Assembly (NCBI GenBank): GCA_036278755.1
Contig: DASUKL010000086.1
Location: 1 to 26,773, forward strand
Direction of reading: 5' to 3'
Source of the DNA: DASUKL01 sp036278755
GTDB taxonomy: Bacteria; Chloroflexota; Limnocylindria; Limnocylindrales; CSP1-4
DNA length: 26,773 nt
Shown: piece by piece, positions 17,556 through 25,424 of the stretch
Layout of the letters: every line of letters starts with the position of its first letter
Position numbering within the stretch: position 1 is the first letter of the stretch
Translations under genes and position numbers: made by a program
Notes under the pieces: generated by a model
What the model saw: only the letters and a program-made list of their open reading frames with translations
Told to the model about the DNA's origin: nothing
The model's database searches: none

Positions 17556-18658
17556 CGGTCCAGGAGGCGACCGTCCCCGAGGGGCAGTTCGAAGAGGTCC
17601 ACTCGCCGGGGGTGCCGCCTCCGCCTGACGTACTCCTCGAGGTCCGCAACCTGCGGACCCACTTCCACGTCATGGACGGCACCGTGCCGGCCGTCGACGG
17701 GGTCAGCTTCAGCGTCCGCCGCGGTGAGACCTTGGGCGTGGTCGGCGAGTCCGGCTGCGGCAAGAGCGTCACCGCCCTGACCATCATGCGGCTCCTCGAG
17801 ATCCCCCCGGCCGAGATCGTGGCCGGCGAGATCTGGTTCGACGGCCGGGAGATCCTGTCGCTGCCCGAGGACCAGATGCGCCGCCTGCGGGGCAGCGCGA
17901 TGTCGATGATCTTCCAGGAGCCGATGACCAGTCTCAACCCGGTCCTGACCGTGGGCGAGCAGATCGCCGAGGCCGTCATCATCCATCGGAAGGCCAGCCA
18001 CAAGGAGGCTGAGGCGCGGGCCTTGGAGATGCTCAAGGCGGTCGGCATCCCGGCCCCCGAACGCCGCCTCCGGCAGTACCCCCACGAGCTCTCCGGTGGC
18101 ATGCGCCAGCGGGTCATGATCGCCCTGGCCCTCAGCTGCGACCCCAAGCTCCTCGTGGCCGACGAGCCCACGACCGCCCTGGACGTGACCATCCAGGCCC
18201 AGATCCTGGACCTCATCGCCCGCCTCCAACGCGACACCGGCGCGTCGCTGCTGCTCATCACCCACGACCTGGGCGTGGTGGCCGAGGTCGTCCAGCGCGT
18301 CGTCGTCATGTACGCCGGCAAGGTCGTGGAGCAGGGCTCGGTCAAGGAGATCCTGGAGTCGCCCAAGCACCCCTACACCAAGGGCCTCCTGGCCTCGATC
18401 CCCTCGCGAGGCAAGCGGGGCGACCGCCTCAACGTCATCAAGGGCACCGTGCCCAACCCCTTCCGCATGCCGGTCGGCTGCCGCTTCAACCCGCGCTGCC
18501 CGTACGCCTTCGAGCCCTGCGCCGGCCACGAGCCGCCGCTCGACCAGACGGGCCCCGACCGGGCCGTCGCCTGCTGGCTCTACACCAAGCCACCGGTGGG
18601 GGCGGAGCACCAGGCCTCCCAGCGGGCCAAGGCCGACGCTGACGGGAGCGCCGCGTGA
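17552..18658 (+). CDS. Peptide ABC transporter ATPase, DppD/OppD type
   Basis: This is the first nucleotide-binding subunit of the system, 368 residues, cytosolic and membrane-associated. Walker A GESGCGKS is at residues 65-72, then the Q-loop region MIFQEPMTSLNPVLTVGEQI, signature LSGGMRQR, Walker B LLVADEPTTALD, and the switch histidine in LITHDLGVV. The C-terminal oligopeptide-ATPase extension is present (PNPFRMPVGCRFNPRCPYAF), with the conserved cysteines that in related proteins can bind an Fe-S cluster. The first 25 residues are a Pro-rich extra. The GTG at 17552 overlaps the permease stop (GTGA), and its own stop overlaps the next GTG. Confidence 0.95.
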   Translation: MTVQEATVPEGQFEEVHSPGVPPPPDVLLEVRNLRTHFHVMDGTVPAVDGVSFSVRRGETLGVVGESGCGKSVTALTIMRLLEIPPAEIVAGEIWFDGREILSLPEDQMRRLRGSAMSMIFQEPMTSLNPVLTVGEQIAEAVIIHRKASHKEAEARALEMLKAVGIPAPERRLRQYPHELSGGMRQRVMIALALSCDPKLLVADEPTTALDVTIQAQILDLIARLQRDTGASLLLITHDLGVVAEVVQRVVVMYAGKVVEQGSVKEILESPKHPYTKGLLASIPSRGKRGDRLNVIKGTVPNPFRMPVGCRFNPRCPYAFEPCAGHEPPLDQTGPDRAVACWLYTKPPVGAEHQASQRAKADADGSAA

Positions 18659-19971
18659 CCGCCATGCCGGACCAGCCGGCCACCCCGCCCGTGCCTCCGC
18701 CCGGCTCTACGGCCCCCGGGACGGCGCCCGCGGCGGACGCTCCGACCGCGACGGCCGCTGCTGCGGCCCAGCCCCTGGTCAAGGTAGAAGGCCTGGTCAA
18801 GTACTTCCCCGTCCTGGGCGGCGTCCTGCGCCGCAAGGTCGGCGACGTCAAGGCCCTCGATGGCGTGACCTTCGACATCCAGCGGGGCGAGATCCTGGGC
18901 GTGGTGGGCGAGTCCGGCTGCGGCAAGACCACGCTGGGCCGGACGATGCTCTATCTCCAGCAGCCGACCGCCGGCCGGGTCGTCCTCGAGGGCGAGGACC
19001 TCAGCAAGATCAGCAGCGGGGCGCTCCGCCGCCGGCGCAGCAAGATGCAGATCATCTTCCAGGACCCCTACAGCTCGCTGAACCCCCGCATGCCGGTCTA
19101 CGACATCATCGGCGAGGGGCTCCAGGCCCAGGGGGTCAAGGATCACGCCACGCGTACCAAGCAGATCGAGGATTCGCTCGAGGCGGTGGGCCTCCGCCGC
19201 GACTACACCCGCCGCTATCCCCACGAATTCAGCGGTGGCCAGCGCCAGCGCATCGGCATCGCCCGGGCCCTGGCCCTCAACCCGGCCTTCATCGTCTGCG
19301 ACGAGGCCGTGTCGGCCCTCGACGTGTCGATCCAGTCGCAGATCCTGAACCTCCTCTCCGACCTCCGTCAGGAGCACGGCTTCACCTACCTCTTCATCGC
19401 CCACAACCTCTCGGTCATCCACTACATCAGCGACCGGGTGGCGGTGATGTACCTGGGCCGGGTGGTGGAGCTGGCCGGCGTCGACGACCTCTACGAACGA
19501 CCGCGCCACCCCTACACGGTGGCCCTCATGTCGGCTGTGCCGGAGGTGGACGCGCGCCTGAGGCGCAAGCGGATCATCCTCAAGGGCGACGTGCCCAGCC
19601 CGGTCAACCCGCCCTCGGGCTGCCACTTCCATCCCCGCTGCTGGCTCTGGGAGCGGCTGGGCAAGCCCGAGATCTGCACCACCGCCGACCCGACCCTGAC
19701 GAGCACCGGCCCGGCCCATCTGGCGGCCTGCCACTTCGCCGACCGGATGGCCGAGCAGCCGGAGGTGATGCTCCGCGACACGGCCGCGGCGGCCGGTGGC
19801 GGGAACGGCGCCTCCGTGGCCGCGGCGGTGTCCTCCACGGCGTCCGGGGGCGCCGCGCCCGAGCCCACCCCGTCCGCGGCTCCCGCCTCCACCCCGTCCG
19901 CGGCTCCCGCCTCCACCACGACCGAGGCTCCGTCAGCGGACGGCACAGGGACGGGTTCGCCCGCGGCCTGA
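18655..19971 (+). CDS. Peptide ABC transporter ATPase, DppF/OppF type, with low-complexity tail
   Basis: This is the second nucleotide-binding subunit, 438 residues. Walker A GESGCGKT is at 85-92, then MQIIFQDPYSSLNPRMPVYD, signature FSGGQRQR, Walker B FIVCDEAVSALD, and the switch histidine in IAHNLSVIHYIS. The Walker B aspartate-glutamate pair is intact. The C-terminal oligopeptide extension ends GCHFHPRC. The protein is about 100 residues longer than usual because of an Ala/Pro/Thr N-terminus (about 1-40) and an Ala/Ser/Pro/Thr tail (about 376-438), which contains a 24-bp tandem repeat. Such tails are odd on a cytosolic ATPase. GTG 18655 overlaps the previous stop; ATG 18664 is an alternative. 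Confidence 0.94.
   Translation: MTAMPDQPATPPVPPPGSTAPGTAPAADAPTATAAAAAQPLVKVEGLVKYFPVLGGVLRRKVGDVKALDGVTFDIQRGEILGVVGESGCGKTTLGRTMLYLQQPTAGRVVLEGEDLSKISSGALRRRRSKMQIIFQDPYSSLNPRMPVYDIIGEGLQAQGVKDHATRTKQIEDSLEAVGLRRDYTRRYPHEFSGGQRQRIGIARALALNPAFIVCDEAVSALDVSIQSQILNLLSDLRQEHGFTYLFIAHNLSVIHYISDRVAVMYLGRVVELAGVDDLYERPRHPYTVALMSAVPEVDARLRRKRIILKGDVPSPVNPPSGCHFHPRCWLWERLGKPEICTTADPTLTSTGPAHLAACHFADRMAEQPEVMLRDTAAAAGGGNGASVAAAVSSTASGGAAPEPTPSAAPASTPSAAPASTTTEAPSADGTGTGSPAA
19867..19914 (+). repeat. 24-bp tandem repeat, two perfect copies
   Basis: ACCCCGTCCGCGGCTCCCGC plus CTCC is repeated exactly at 19867-19890 and 19891-19914. It encodes TPSAAPAS twice in the tail of the OppF-type ATPase. Confidence 0.9.
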
Positions 19972-20140
19972 TCCTGGCCTTCGGGACCGTCAGGGCGCCA
20001 CATCATGGCCGTGCGCTCGCCGAGGTAGCGTACGGTCGCGAAAGGGGCGATCCTGTCCGGCCGAGCCGCGCGCGATGCCGGGATCCCGTGCAGGAGCCAG
20101 GAGCGCCCGCCCGCTGGCGACCGCCGCGAAGACCGTTCCG

Positions 20141-20272
20141 GTGCCCGGGAGACCGCCCAGTGCTATCCCCACGAGCATCTGACCCTGATGGTCGGGCGCA
20201 CCGGCCGTGCCCGGGAGACCGTCCAGTGCCACGTCCGCGCGCATCTGACCCGGATCGTCGGGCGCGTCAGCC
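20141..20272 (+). repeat. 66-bp direct repeat, two diverged copies
   Basis: Copy 1 (20141-20206) and copy 2 (20207-20272) both begin GTGCCCGGGAGACCG. They share CCAGTGC, GCATCTGACCC and GTCGGGCGC in register, about 80% identical by eye. The spacing is a multiple of three, but no frame through it is clearly coding. Confidence 0.8.
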
Positions 20273-20308
20273 CGCCCGGAGGGTCCTGCTGGCCCTGGCG
20301 GCCGGCGC

Positions 20309-20314
20309 TAGACT
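20309..20314 (+). promoter_or_regulatory. -10 box TAGACT before the orphan binding-protein gene
   Basis: TAGACT ends 9 nt before GTG 20324, and no ribosome site is visible, so the mRNA is probably leaderless. The -35 region (near CTGCTG, 20286-20291) is weak. Confidence 0.45.
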
Positions 20315-20323
20315 CGGGCTTCC

Positions 20324-22414
20324 GTGCGCAGATCCCTCCGTCTCGGCAGGCTCGGCCGCTCGCTGAGGCGCGAGCACACGTGCCCTTCGCCGGGGCGCGC
20401 GACCCCGTGTCCCTCGCCGGGCCCGAACGGCGCTTGGCATCCGTTCCGACGCCGGTTCGAGCGGATCGCCAACCTGGCCCTGGCTGCGCTCGTCGCGGGC
20501 TGCCTGGGCGGGACCCCCTCGCCGAGCGTGCCCATCCCCACCTCGACGCTCCCCCCGCTGACGGCCACACCGGCCGCGGCCGACCTCCTGCGCCTGGCCC
20601 TGCCGGCCGACCCGGGCGGCTTCACGCCGGCCCCCGTCGACGACGGAGCGGCGATCGTGGACGGCTTCGTCTATGCCCCCCTCTACCGGCTCGATGCCCG
20701 GCTCGTGCCCCAGCCGGCCCTGGCCGCCGCGGCGGCCAACGTCTCGGCTGATGGCCGGATCTGGAACGTGCCCCTGAAGGCCGGCCTGCGCTTCAGCGAT
20801 GGATCGACCCTCACCTCGGCCGATGTCGTACGGACCTACCAGCTGGCGCTCTCGCCGGACTGCCCCTTCGCCGACCTGTGCAAGGCTGTCCAGGCCGCCG
20901 TCACCTCCGTCGCCACCGGCGGCAGCCAGCGGGCGGTCTTCCATCTGGCCCGCCCTGACGCGGCCCTGGGGGCGGAGGTCCTGGCCCAGCTCGGGATCGT
21001 CTCGGGCGCGGCCCTCGACGCCAGTCTCGGCCGGCTGCTGACCCACCTCGGGAGCGTCGATGCTGGCAGCCTCACGACCCTGACCGACGGGATCGCGACC
21101 GCCACCAACGCCGACGCCTGCCTCGATGCGACCCCGCCCTCATCGTGTGACCTGGCCACGTACAGCGCACAGCTCGAGGCCATCCTGCGCCCGACCGGGA
21201 TCGCCCTGCCCGAGCGGGCCCTTCTCCTGGGCCCGGACGGGAAGCCGGATGCCTCGGCCTACGGGGCCGCCCTCTACGCTCAGGCCCAGGCCCTGGCCAC
21301 GGCCCTGGGCGCGACCGGCACCGATCGCCTGGCCGCGGCCTTCCCGCTCCTCGACCTGCGCCGGGCCCCCGTGGCCAGCGGGCCCTTCCGGGTGGCGGCC
21401 TACGAGCCGGGCACCTCGCTCGACCTGGTGCGCTGGCAGGCGGCGCCGGGCCAGGGCGCCCCGGCCCGCATCCACATCGTCGTGCTGGCCGACCCGGCGA
21501 TCGCCGCCACGGCCCTCGAGACCGGCGACCTCGACTGGCTCCCCGAGCTGGGCCCCGACCAGGTCGCGGCCGTGGCCGCCCAGGCCGGACTGCACGCGGC
21601 CCTCCGCCCCTCGTCGACCTACCGGGCCATCGTCTTCAACGTCCGGGCCGGCCATCCGTACGCCGACCCCACGGCGCGCCTGGCCTTCGCCACATGCATC
21701 GACCGGCCTGGGGACCTCGACACGGCCACGGGCGGGCAGGGCATCCTGGCCCAGGGGCCCGTCCAGGTGGGGTCCTGGGCCGCCGCCAGCGATCCCGGCT
21801 GGCCGGCCTACGATCCGGCCCGGGCCCGAGGCCTGCTGAGCAAGGCCGGTTGGCAGCCCGGCCCGGACGGCATCATGACCCGGGGCGGGCTGCGTCTCAG
21901 CAGCCAGCTCATCGTGCGTACCGGGCGGCCCGACCTGCTGGCCTTCGCCACCGCCGCGGCGGAGCAGCTGAGGACCTGCGGGATCGACCTCCAGGTCCTC
22001 TCCCAGGACCCCAGCGGGCAGCTCCTGCTGGCCCAGCTGGAGTACCCCAACACCTTCGACACGGTCCTCGTGGCGAACGCTGCCGGCCCCGATCCGGACG
22101 CCGGCCTGGGCCTCTTCCACAGTCGCCACATCACGACGGCCGAGAACCCGGCCGACGGCAACATCGGCGGCTGGTCCGATCCGGCCGCCGACACGCTCAT
22201 CGATGCGGCCGTGGCCAGCGCCGACACGACGGCCCGGGCCCATGACTACGGGCAGCTGCAGCGCCTGCTGGCCCAGCAGGTCCCCATCCTGCCTATCAGC
22301 TGGGACAGCCAGGCCGCGGCCGTCTCCCAGCGGCTTCACCTGGGGGACGACCCCGTCGACCCGTCCCGGGCCGGCTACGACGCGACCCGCCTGGAGTGGA
22401 CCCTGGCGCCTTGA
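20324..22414 (+). CDS. Divergent peptide-type substrate-binding lipoprotein without own permease
   Basis: This is an extracellular solute-binding protein of family 5, 696 residues. The lipobox LVAGC places the lipidated cysteine at C60, after a hydrophobic segment (ANLALAALVAGC), so about 45 residues precede the true signal peptide, far more than normal. No later ATG, GTG or TTG exists in frame before the signal, so either GTG 20324 is correct (supported by the -10 box) or a rare start is used. Family features are IWNVPLKAGLRFSDGSTLTS, ASGPFRVAAYEPGTSLDLVR and a C-terminal QQVPILPISWDSQAAAVSQR. A long Ala-rich insertion (about residues 195-345) interrupts the usual domain before the SGPF motif, with two cysteines (ACLDATPPSSC). 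It sits between two Opp/Dpp systems and probably feeds one of them. Confidence 0.85.
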   Translation: MRRSLRLGRLGRSLRREHTCPSPGRATPCPSPGPNGAWHPFRRRFERIANLALAALVAGCLGGTPSPSVPIPTSTLPPLTATPAAADLLRLALPADPGGFTPAPVDDGAAIVDGFVYAPLYRLDARLVPQPALAAAAANVSADGRIWNVPLKAGLRFSDGSTLTSADVVRTYQLALSPDCPFADLCKAVQAAVTSVATGGSQRAVFHLARPDAALGAEVLAQLGIVSGAALDASLGRLLTHLGSVDAGSLTTLTDGIATATNADACLDATPPSSCDLATYSAQLEAILRPTGIALPERALLLGPDGKPDASAYGAALYAQAQALATALGATGTDRLAAAFPLLDLRRAPVASGPFRVAAYEPGTSLDLVRWQAAPGQGAPARIHIVVLADPAIAATALETGDLDWLPELGPDQVAAVAAQAGLHAALRPSSTYRAIVFNVRAGHPYADPTARLAFATCIDRPGDLDTATGGQGILAQGPVQVGSWAAASDPGWPAYDPARARGLLSKAGWQPGPDGIMTRGGLRLSSQLIVRTGRPDLLAFATAAAEQLRTCGIDLQVLSQDPSGQLLLAQLEYPNTFDTVLVANAAGPDPDAGLGLFHSRHITTAENPADGNIGGWSDPAADTLIDAAVASADTTARAHDYGQLQRLLAQQVPILPISWDSQAAAVSQRLHLGDDPVDPSRAGYDATRLEWTLAP

Positions 22415-22444
22415 AATCGGCTGGCGGCAGGTCCCGACGCATGG

Positions 22445-22548
22445 CATGATGGGGGACTCGCAAGCCGTCGCCGTGCCTGCAGACCGAGCCCGGAGGGGCG
22501 CGAAACCCCGCGGAGCCGGACGGTGCGACGATCAGAGGAGGAGATCGC
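22445..22548 (+). promoter_or_regulatory. Promoter -10 and leader of the second system's binding-protein gene
   Basis: CATGAT (22445-22450) in the context GGCATGATGGGGG resembles the -10 regions at 6947 and 7932. A leader of about 90 nt ends in ACGATC followed by AGAGGAGGAG, with AGGAGG 8 nt or so before ATG 22549. No -35 box is clear. Confidence 0.35.
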
Positions 22549-24303
22549 ATGGGTAGGAAACGACTCGGGGCGCTGCTCGCCCTGGCGGGGCTGGTGTTTT
22601 CCGCCTGCGGGGCGGGCACCTCGCCGTCGCCGTCGGCATCGGCGTCGTCGAGCGCGAGCGCTTCGACGCCCGCCTCGTCGAGCGCCAGCGCCACTGCCAG
22701 TGCCGCGGTCAAGGAGGGTGGGATCCTCGTCGTCGGCCTCGACGGCGACATGGTCTTCGCCGACCCGGCCCTCATCAGCGACAGCAACTCGTCGTACGTC
22801 GACAACCAGGTCGTCCAGGGCCTGGTGGGCCTGAAGCCGGGCACCGTCAGCGACGTCATCCCGGTCCTGGCCGCCTCGCTGCCCCAGGTCAGCGCCGACG
22901 GCAAGACGTACACCTTCACCCTGCGCACCGGGGTCAAGTTCCACGACGGGACCGACTTCGACGCCCAGTCCGTGAAGTACAACTACGACCGCTGGAAGAA
23001 CTTCCCCAAGGGTGAACTCCAGGACAACGACTACTACTACGCGGCCGTCTTCGGCGGCTTCGGCGCTGACTCGAACATCATCTCGGTCGATGCCCCCGAC
23101 GCGACCACCGTGGTCTTCACCCTCAAGCAGCCCCAGTCGAACTTCACCTTGAGCCAGACCCTCAGCGTGTTCGGCATCCAGAGTCCCACGGCCCTCAAGA
23201 ACGGCAACGCCGACTCGACGCCTCTGGCCAACAACAAGTACGCCCAGGGCCAGCTGCCGCAGGGCCAGGACATGGTCGGCACGGGCCCCTTCATCTACAA
23301 GGAGTGGGTGCCCAACGACCACGTGACCATCGTCAAGAACCCCGACTACTGGGACAAGGACGGCGCTGCCCACGTGGATCAGGTCGTCTTCAAGCCCTTC
23401 AGCGATCAGACGGCCAAGCTGCAGGCCCTCCAGTCGGGCGGCATCGACCTGGCCCAGACGGTCTCGCCGGCTGACCTGGCGACGCTCAAGAGCGATCCGA
23501 AGCTGGCCGTCATCGACCGCGGCGAGTCGTGCAACGCGGCCCAGATCTCGATGAACCAGGACCCCGACACGAAGGACGCGGTGTCCCCCGAGCAGCACAA
23601 GCTGCTGGCCAACAAGGACATCCGGATGGCCATCGCCTACGCCGTCAACAAGCAGGGCTACATCGATGCCTTCTACGGCGGCCTGGCCAAGCCGGCCGAC
23701 AACTGGATGCCTCCGGCCACCGAGAACTACAAGCCGGAGAACCTGCCGACCTACGATCCGGACAAGGCCAAGCAGCTCATCCAGCAGTCGGGTGAAACGA
23801 ATCTCACCATCGACCTCTTCTACCCATCAGACGTCGTCCGGCCTTACATGCCCGATCCGAAGGGCCTGGCCCAGGCCATCGCCCAGGACCTGGAGGCCGT
23901 CGGCTTCACCATCAACCTGAAGTCCGAGGGTTGGCGGACCGGCTATCTGGCCGACGAGGAAGTCGGCAAGTTCCCGATGTGGATCCTCGGCTGGACCTGT
24001 GACTGGGCGGGGGCCGACAACTTCCTGTACACGGCCTTCTTCCACCTCACCGGCAACACCCAGCCCGAGTTCGGCTACGTCAACCAGGACCTGAACAACG
24101 AGATGCTGGCCGCCCTGGCCGCCACGACCGATGCCGATGCCCAGACCCACTGGCAGAAGGCCCAGGACATCCTGGCTCAGGACATGCCCACCGTCCCGCT
24201 GGTCAACTCGACCCCGCCCGGCGCCATGCAGGCCTACGTCAAGGGCTTCCAGGGAGCTGGCAACCTGACCGAGTTGTTCAACACCGTCTGGCTCGACAAG
24301 TAG
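22549..24303 (+). CDS. Peptide-type ABC transporter substrate-binding lipoprotein, second system
   Basis: This is an extracellular family 5 solute-binding protein, 584 residues. The signal peptide ends at C20 (LVFSAC), followed by a Ser/Ala-rich linker to about residue 57. The mature sequence shows the DppA-like order: YVDNQVVQGLVGLKPGT, YTFTLRTGVKFHDGTDFDAQ, the diagnostic VGTGPFIYKEWVPNDHVTIV with NPDYWDKDG, VQALQSGGIDLA-like FSDQTAKLQALQSGGIDLAQ, and IRMAIAYAVNKQGYIDAFYG. It is closer to classical DppA than the other two lipoproteins in the window, so dipeptides or short peptides are the first guess. The ATG at 22549 has AGAGGAGGAG just upstream. Two hairpins follow before the permease gene. 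Confidence 0.94.
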   Translation: MGRKRLGALLALAGLVFSACGAGTSPSPSASASSSASASTPASSSASATASAAVKEGGILVVGLDGDMVFADPALISDSNSSYVDNQVVQGLVGLKPGTVSDVIPVLAASLPQVSADGKTYTFTLRTGVKFHDGTDFDAQSVKYNYDRWKNFPKGELQDNDYYYAAVFGGFGADSNIISVDAPDATTVVFTLKQPQSNFTLSQTLSVFGIQSPTALKNGNADSTPLANNKYAQGQLPQGQDMVGTGPFIYKEWVPNDHVTIVKNPDYWDKDGAAHVDQVVFKPFSDQTAKLQALQSGGIDLAQTVSPADLATLKSDPKLAVIDRGESCNAAQISMNQDPDTKDAVSPEQHKLLANKDIRMAIAYAVNKQGYIDAFYGGLAKPADNWMPPATENYKPENLPTYDPDKAKQLIQQSGETNLTIDLFYPSDVVRPYMPDPKGLAQAIAQDLEAVGFTINLKSEGWRTGYLADEEVGKFPMWILGWTCDWAGADNFLYTAFFHLTGNTQPEFGYVNQDLNNEMLAALAATTDADAQTHWQKAQDILAQDMPTVPLVNSTPPGAMQAYVKGFQGAGNLTELFNTVWLDK

Positions 24304-24311
24304 CCTGACGG

Positions 24312-24339
24312 CGCGCCGGGCGCGACAGCGCCCGGCGCG
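24312..24339 (+). terminator. 12-bp hairpin after the second binding-protein gene
   Basis: CGCGCCGGGCGC (24312-24323), loop GACA, and its exact complement (24328-24339). It starts 8 nt after the stop codon. No T-run. Confidence 0.7.
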
Positions 24340-24356
24340 GATCTCCAGAGCATGAC

Positions 24357-24393
24357 CCGTCCCCCGGATCCGCCCGTCGGCTCCGGGGGACGG
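24357..24393 (+). terminator. Second hairpin before the permease gene
   Basis: CCGTCCCCCGGA (24357-24368) pairs with TCCGGGGGACGG (24382-24393) around a 13-nt loop. Together with the first hairpin it forms a double block before the permease at 24419. Confidence 0.65.
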
Positions 24394-24418
24394 TCGTAGA
24401 GGGGCCCGCCAGGCACGG

Positions 24419-25423
24419 ATGCTGAAGTACATCGTCCGCCGGCTCATCGGGGCCATCCCGGTCCTCTTCGGGCTGTCGATCGTGCTCTTCGCCTTCGTGC
24501 GCCTGCTGCCCGGCGACCCCGCTATCGCCATCCTGGGCCAGCACGCCACCCCCGAGCTCATCAAGCAGGTCAATGAGACCCTGGGCTTCGACCGGCCCAT
24601 CTACGTCCAGTACGTCGACTACCTGTGGAAGCTCTTCCATGGCGACTTCGGGGCCAGCATCATCAACGGCCGGCCGGTCCTCTCCGAGTTCGCCGTCCGC
24701 TTCCCCGGCACGGTCGAGCTGACCGTCGCGGCGCTGATCTTCGCCGTGGGCATCGGCATCCCTCTGGGCCGCCTGGCGGCCCGTCATCCCAACGGCTGGA
24801 TCGACGGCATCGTCACCGTCATCTCCCTGGTGGGCATCTCGATCCCCATCTTCGTCCTCGGTTACACGCTGGTCTTCTTCTTCGGCGTGCAGCTCCAGTG
24901 GCTGCCGGCCTTCGGCCAGATCGATCCCCGCCTGGACGTGCCGACGGTCACGAACTTCGTGCTCATCGACGCCATCATCTCGGGCAACCCCGACGCGGTC
25001 CTCGACGCTCTGGCCCACCTCGTCCTGCCGGCCATCGCCCTGGGCTCGATCCCCCTGGCCATCATCACCCGCATCACTCGGGCCTCGGTGCTCGACGTGG
25101 CCAACGAGGACTACGTCCGCACGGCCCGGGCCAAGGGCCTCACCGAGCGCCGCGTCGACGGCCGCCACATCATGCGCAACGCCTGGCTCCCGGTGACCAC
25201 GATCATCGGCCTCCAGGTCGGCGGCCTGCTGGCCGGCGCGGTCATCACCGAGACCGTCTTCACCTGGAACGGCGTCGGCTCCTGGGTGGTCAACGCCATC
25301 CAGGACCACGACTACTTCGTGGTCCAGTCCACGGTCCTCATCTTCGCCCTCATCTTCCTCGTGGTGAACCTCATCGTGGACATCGGTTACGCCTTCCTCA
25401 ACCCACGCATCAGGTACGGCTGA
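24419..25423 (+). CDS. Peptide ABC transporter permease, DppB type, second system
   Basis: This is a membrane subunit of 334 residues, normal for DppB. It starts with MLKYIVRRLIGAIPVLFGLS and a first helix, then LLPGDPAIAILGQHATPELI and LGFDRPIYVQYVDYLWKLFH with GDFGASI, the standard first outside loop that the permease at 15454 has replaced. Later come the ATPase-contact loop EDYVRTARAKGLTERRVDGR and the terminal VDIGYAFLNPRIRYG. ATG 24419 has only weak AGG sequences upstream. One base separates its stop from the next GTG. Confidence 0.95.
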   Translation: MLKYIVRRLIGAIPVLFGLSIVLFAFVRLLPGDPAIAILGQHATPELIKQVNETLGFDRPIYVQYVDYLWKLFHGDFGASIINGRPVLSEFAVRFPGTVELTVAALIFAVGIGIPLGRLAARHPNGWIDGIVTVISLVGISIPIFVLGYTLVFFFGVQLQWLPAFGQIDPRLDVPTVTNFVLIDAIISGNPDAVLDALAHLVLPAIALGSIPLAIITRITRASVLDVANEDYVRTARAKGLTERRVDGRHIMRNAWLPVTTIIGLQVGGLLAGAVITETVFTWNGVGSWVVNAIQDHDYFVVQSTVLIFALIFLVVNLIVDIGYAFLNPRIRYG

Positions 25424-25424
25424 C

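Larger units (their letters stand above)
19972..20323. other. Intergenic region with an internal 66-bp duplication
   Basis: There is no convincing gene between the end of the first transporter operon and the orphan binding protein. The small open frames here have no start signals. The middle is occupied by a diverged tandem duplication (20141-20272), and the end carries a -10 box for the next gene. No clear terminator hairpin follows the ATPase gene. Confidence 0.6.

Noticed and set aside
20088..20366. A 92-codon frame containing a 22-residue internal repeat
   Set aside because: The repeat is explained by the 66-bp DNA duplication. There is no start signal, and the frame runs into the following gene in another frame.
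22375..23598. A 407-codon minus-strand frame opposite the second binding-protein gene
   Set aside because: Antisense shadow, with no start signal or recognisable motif.
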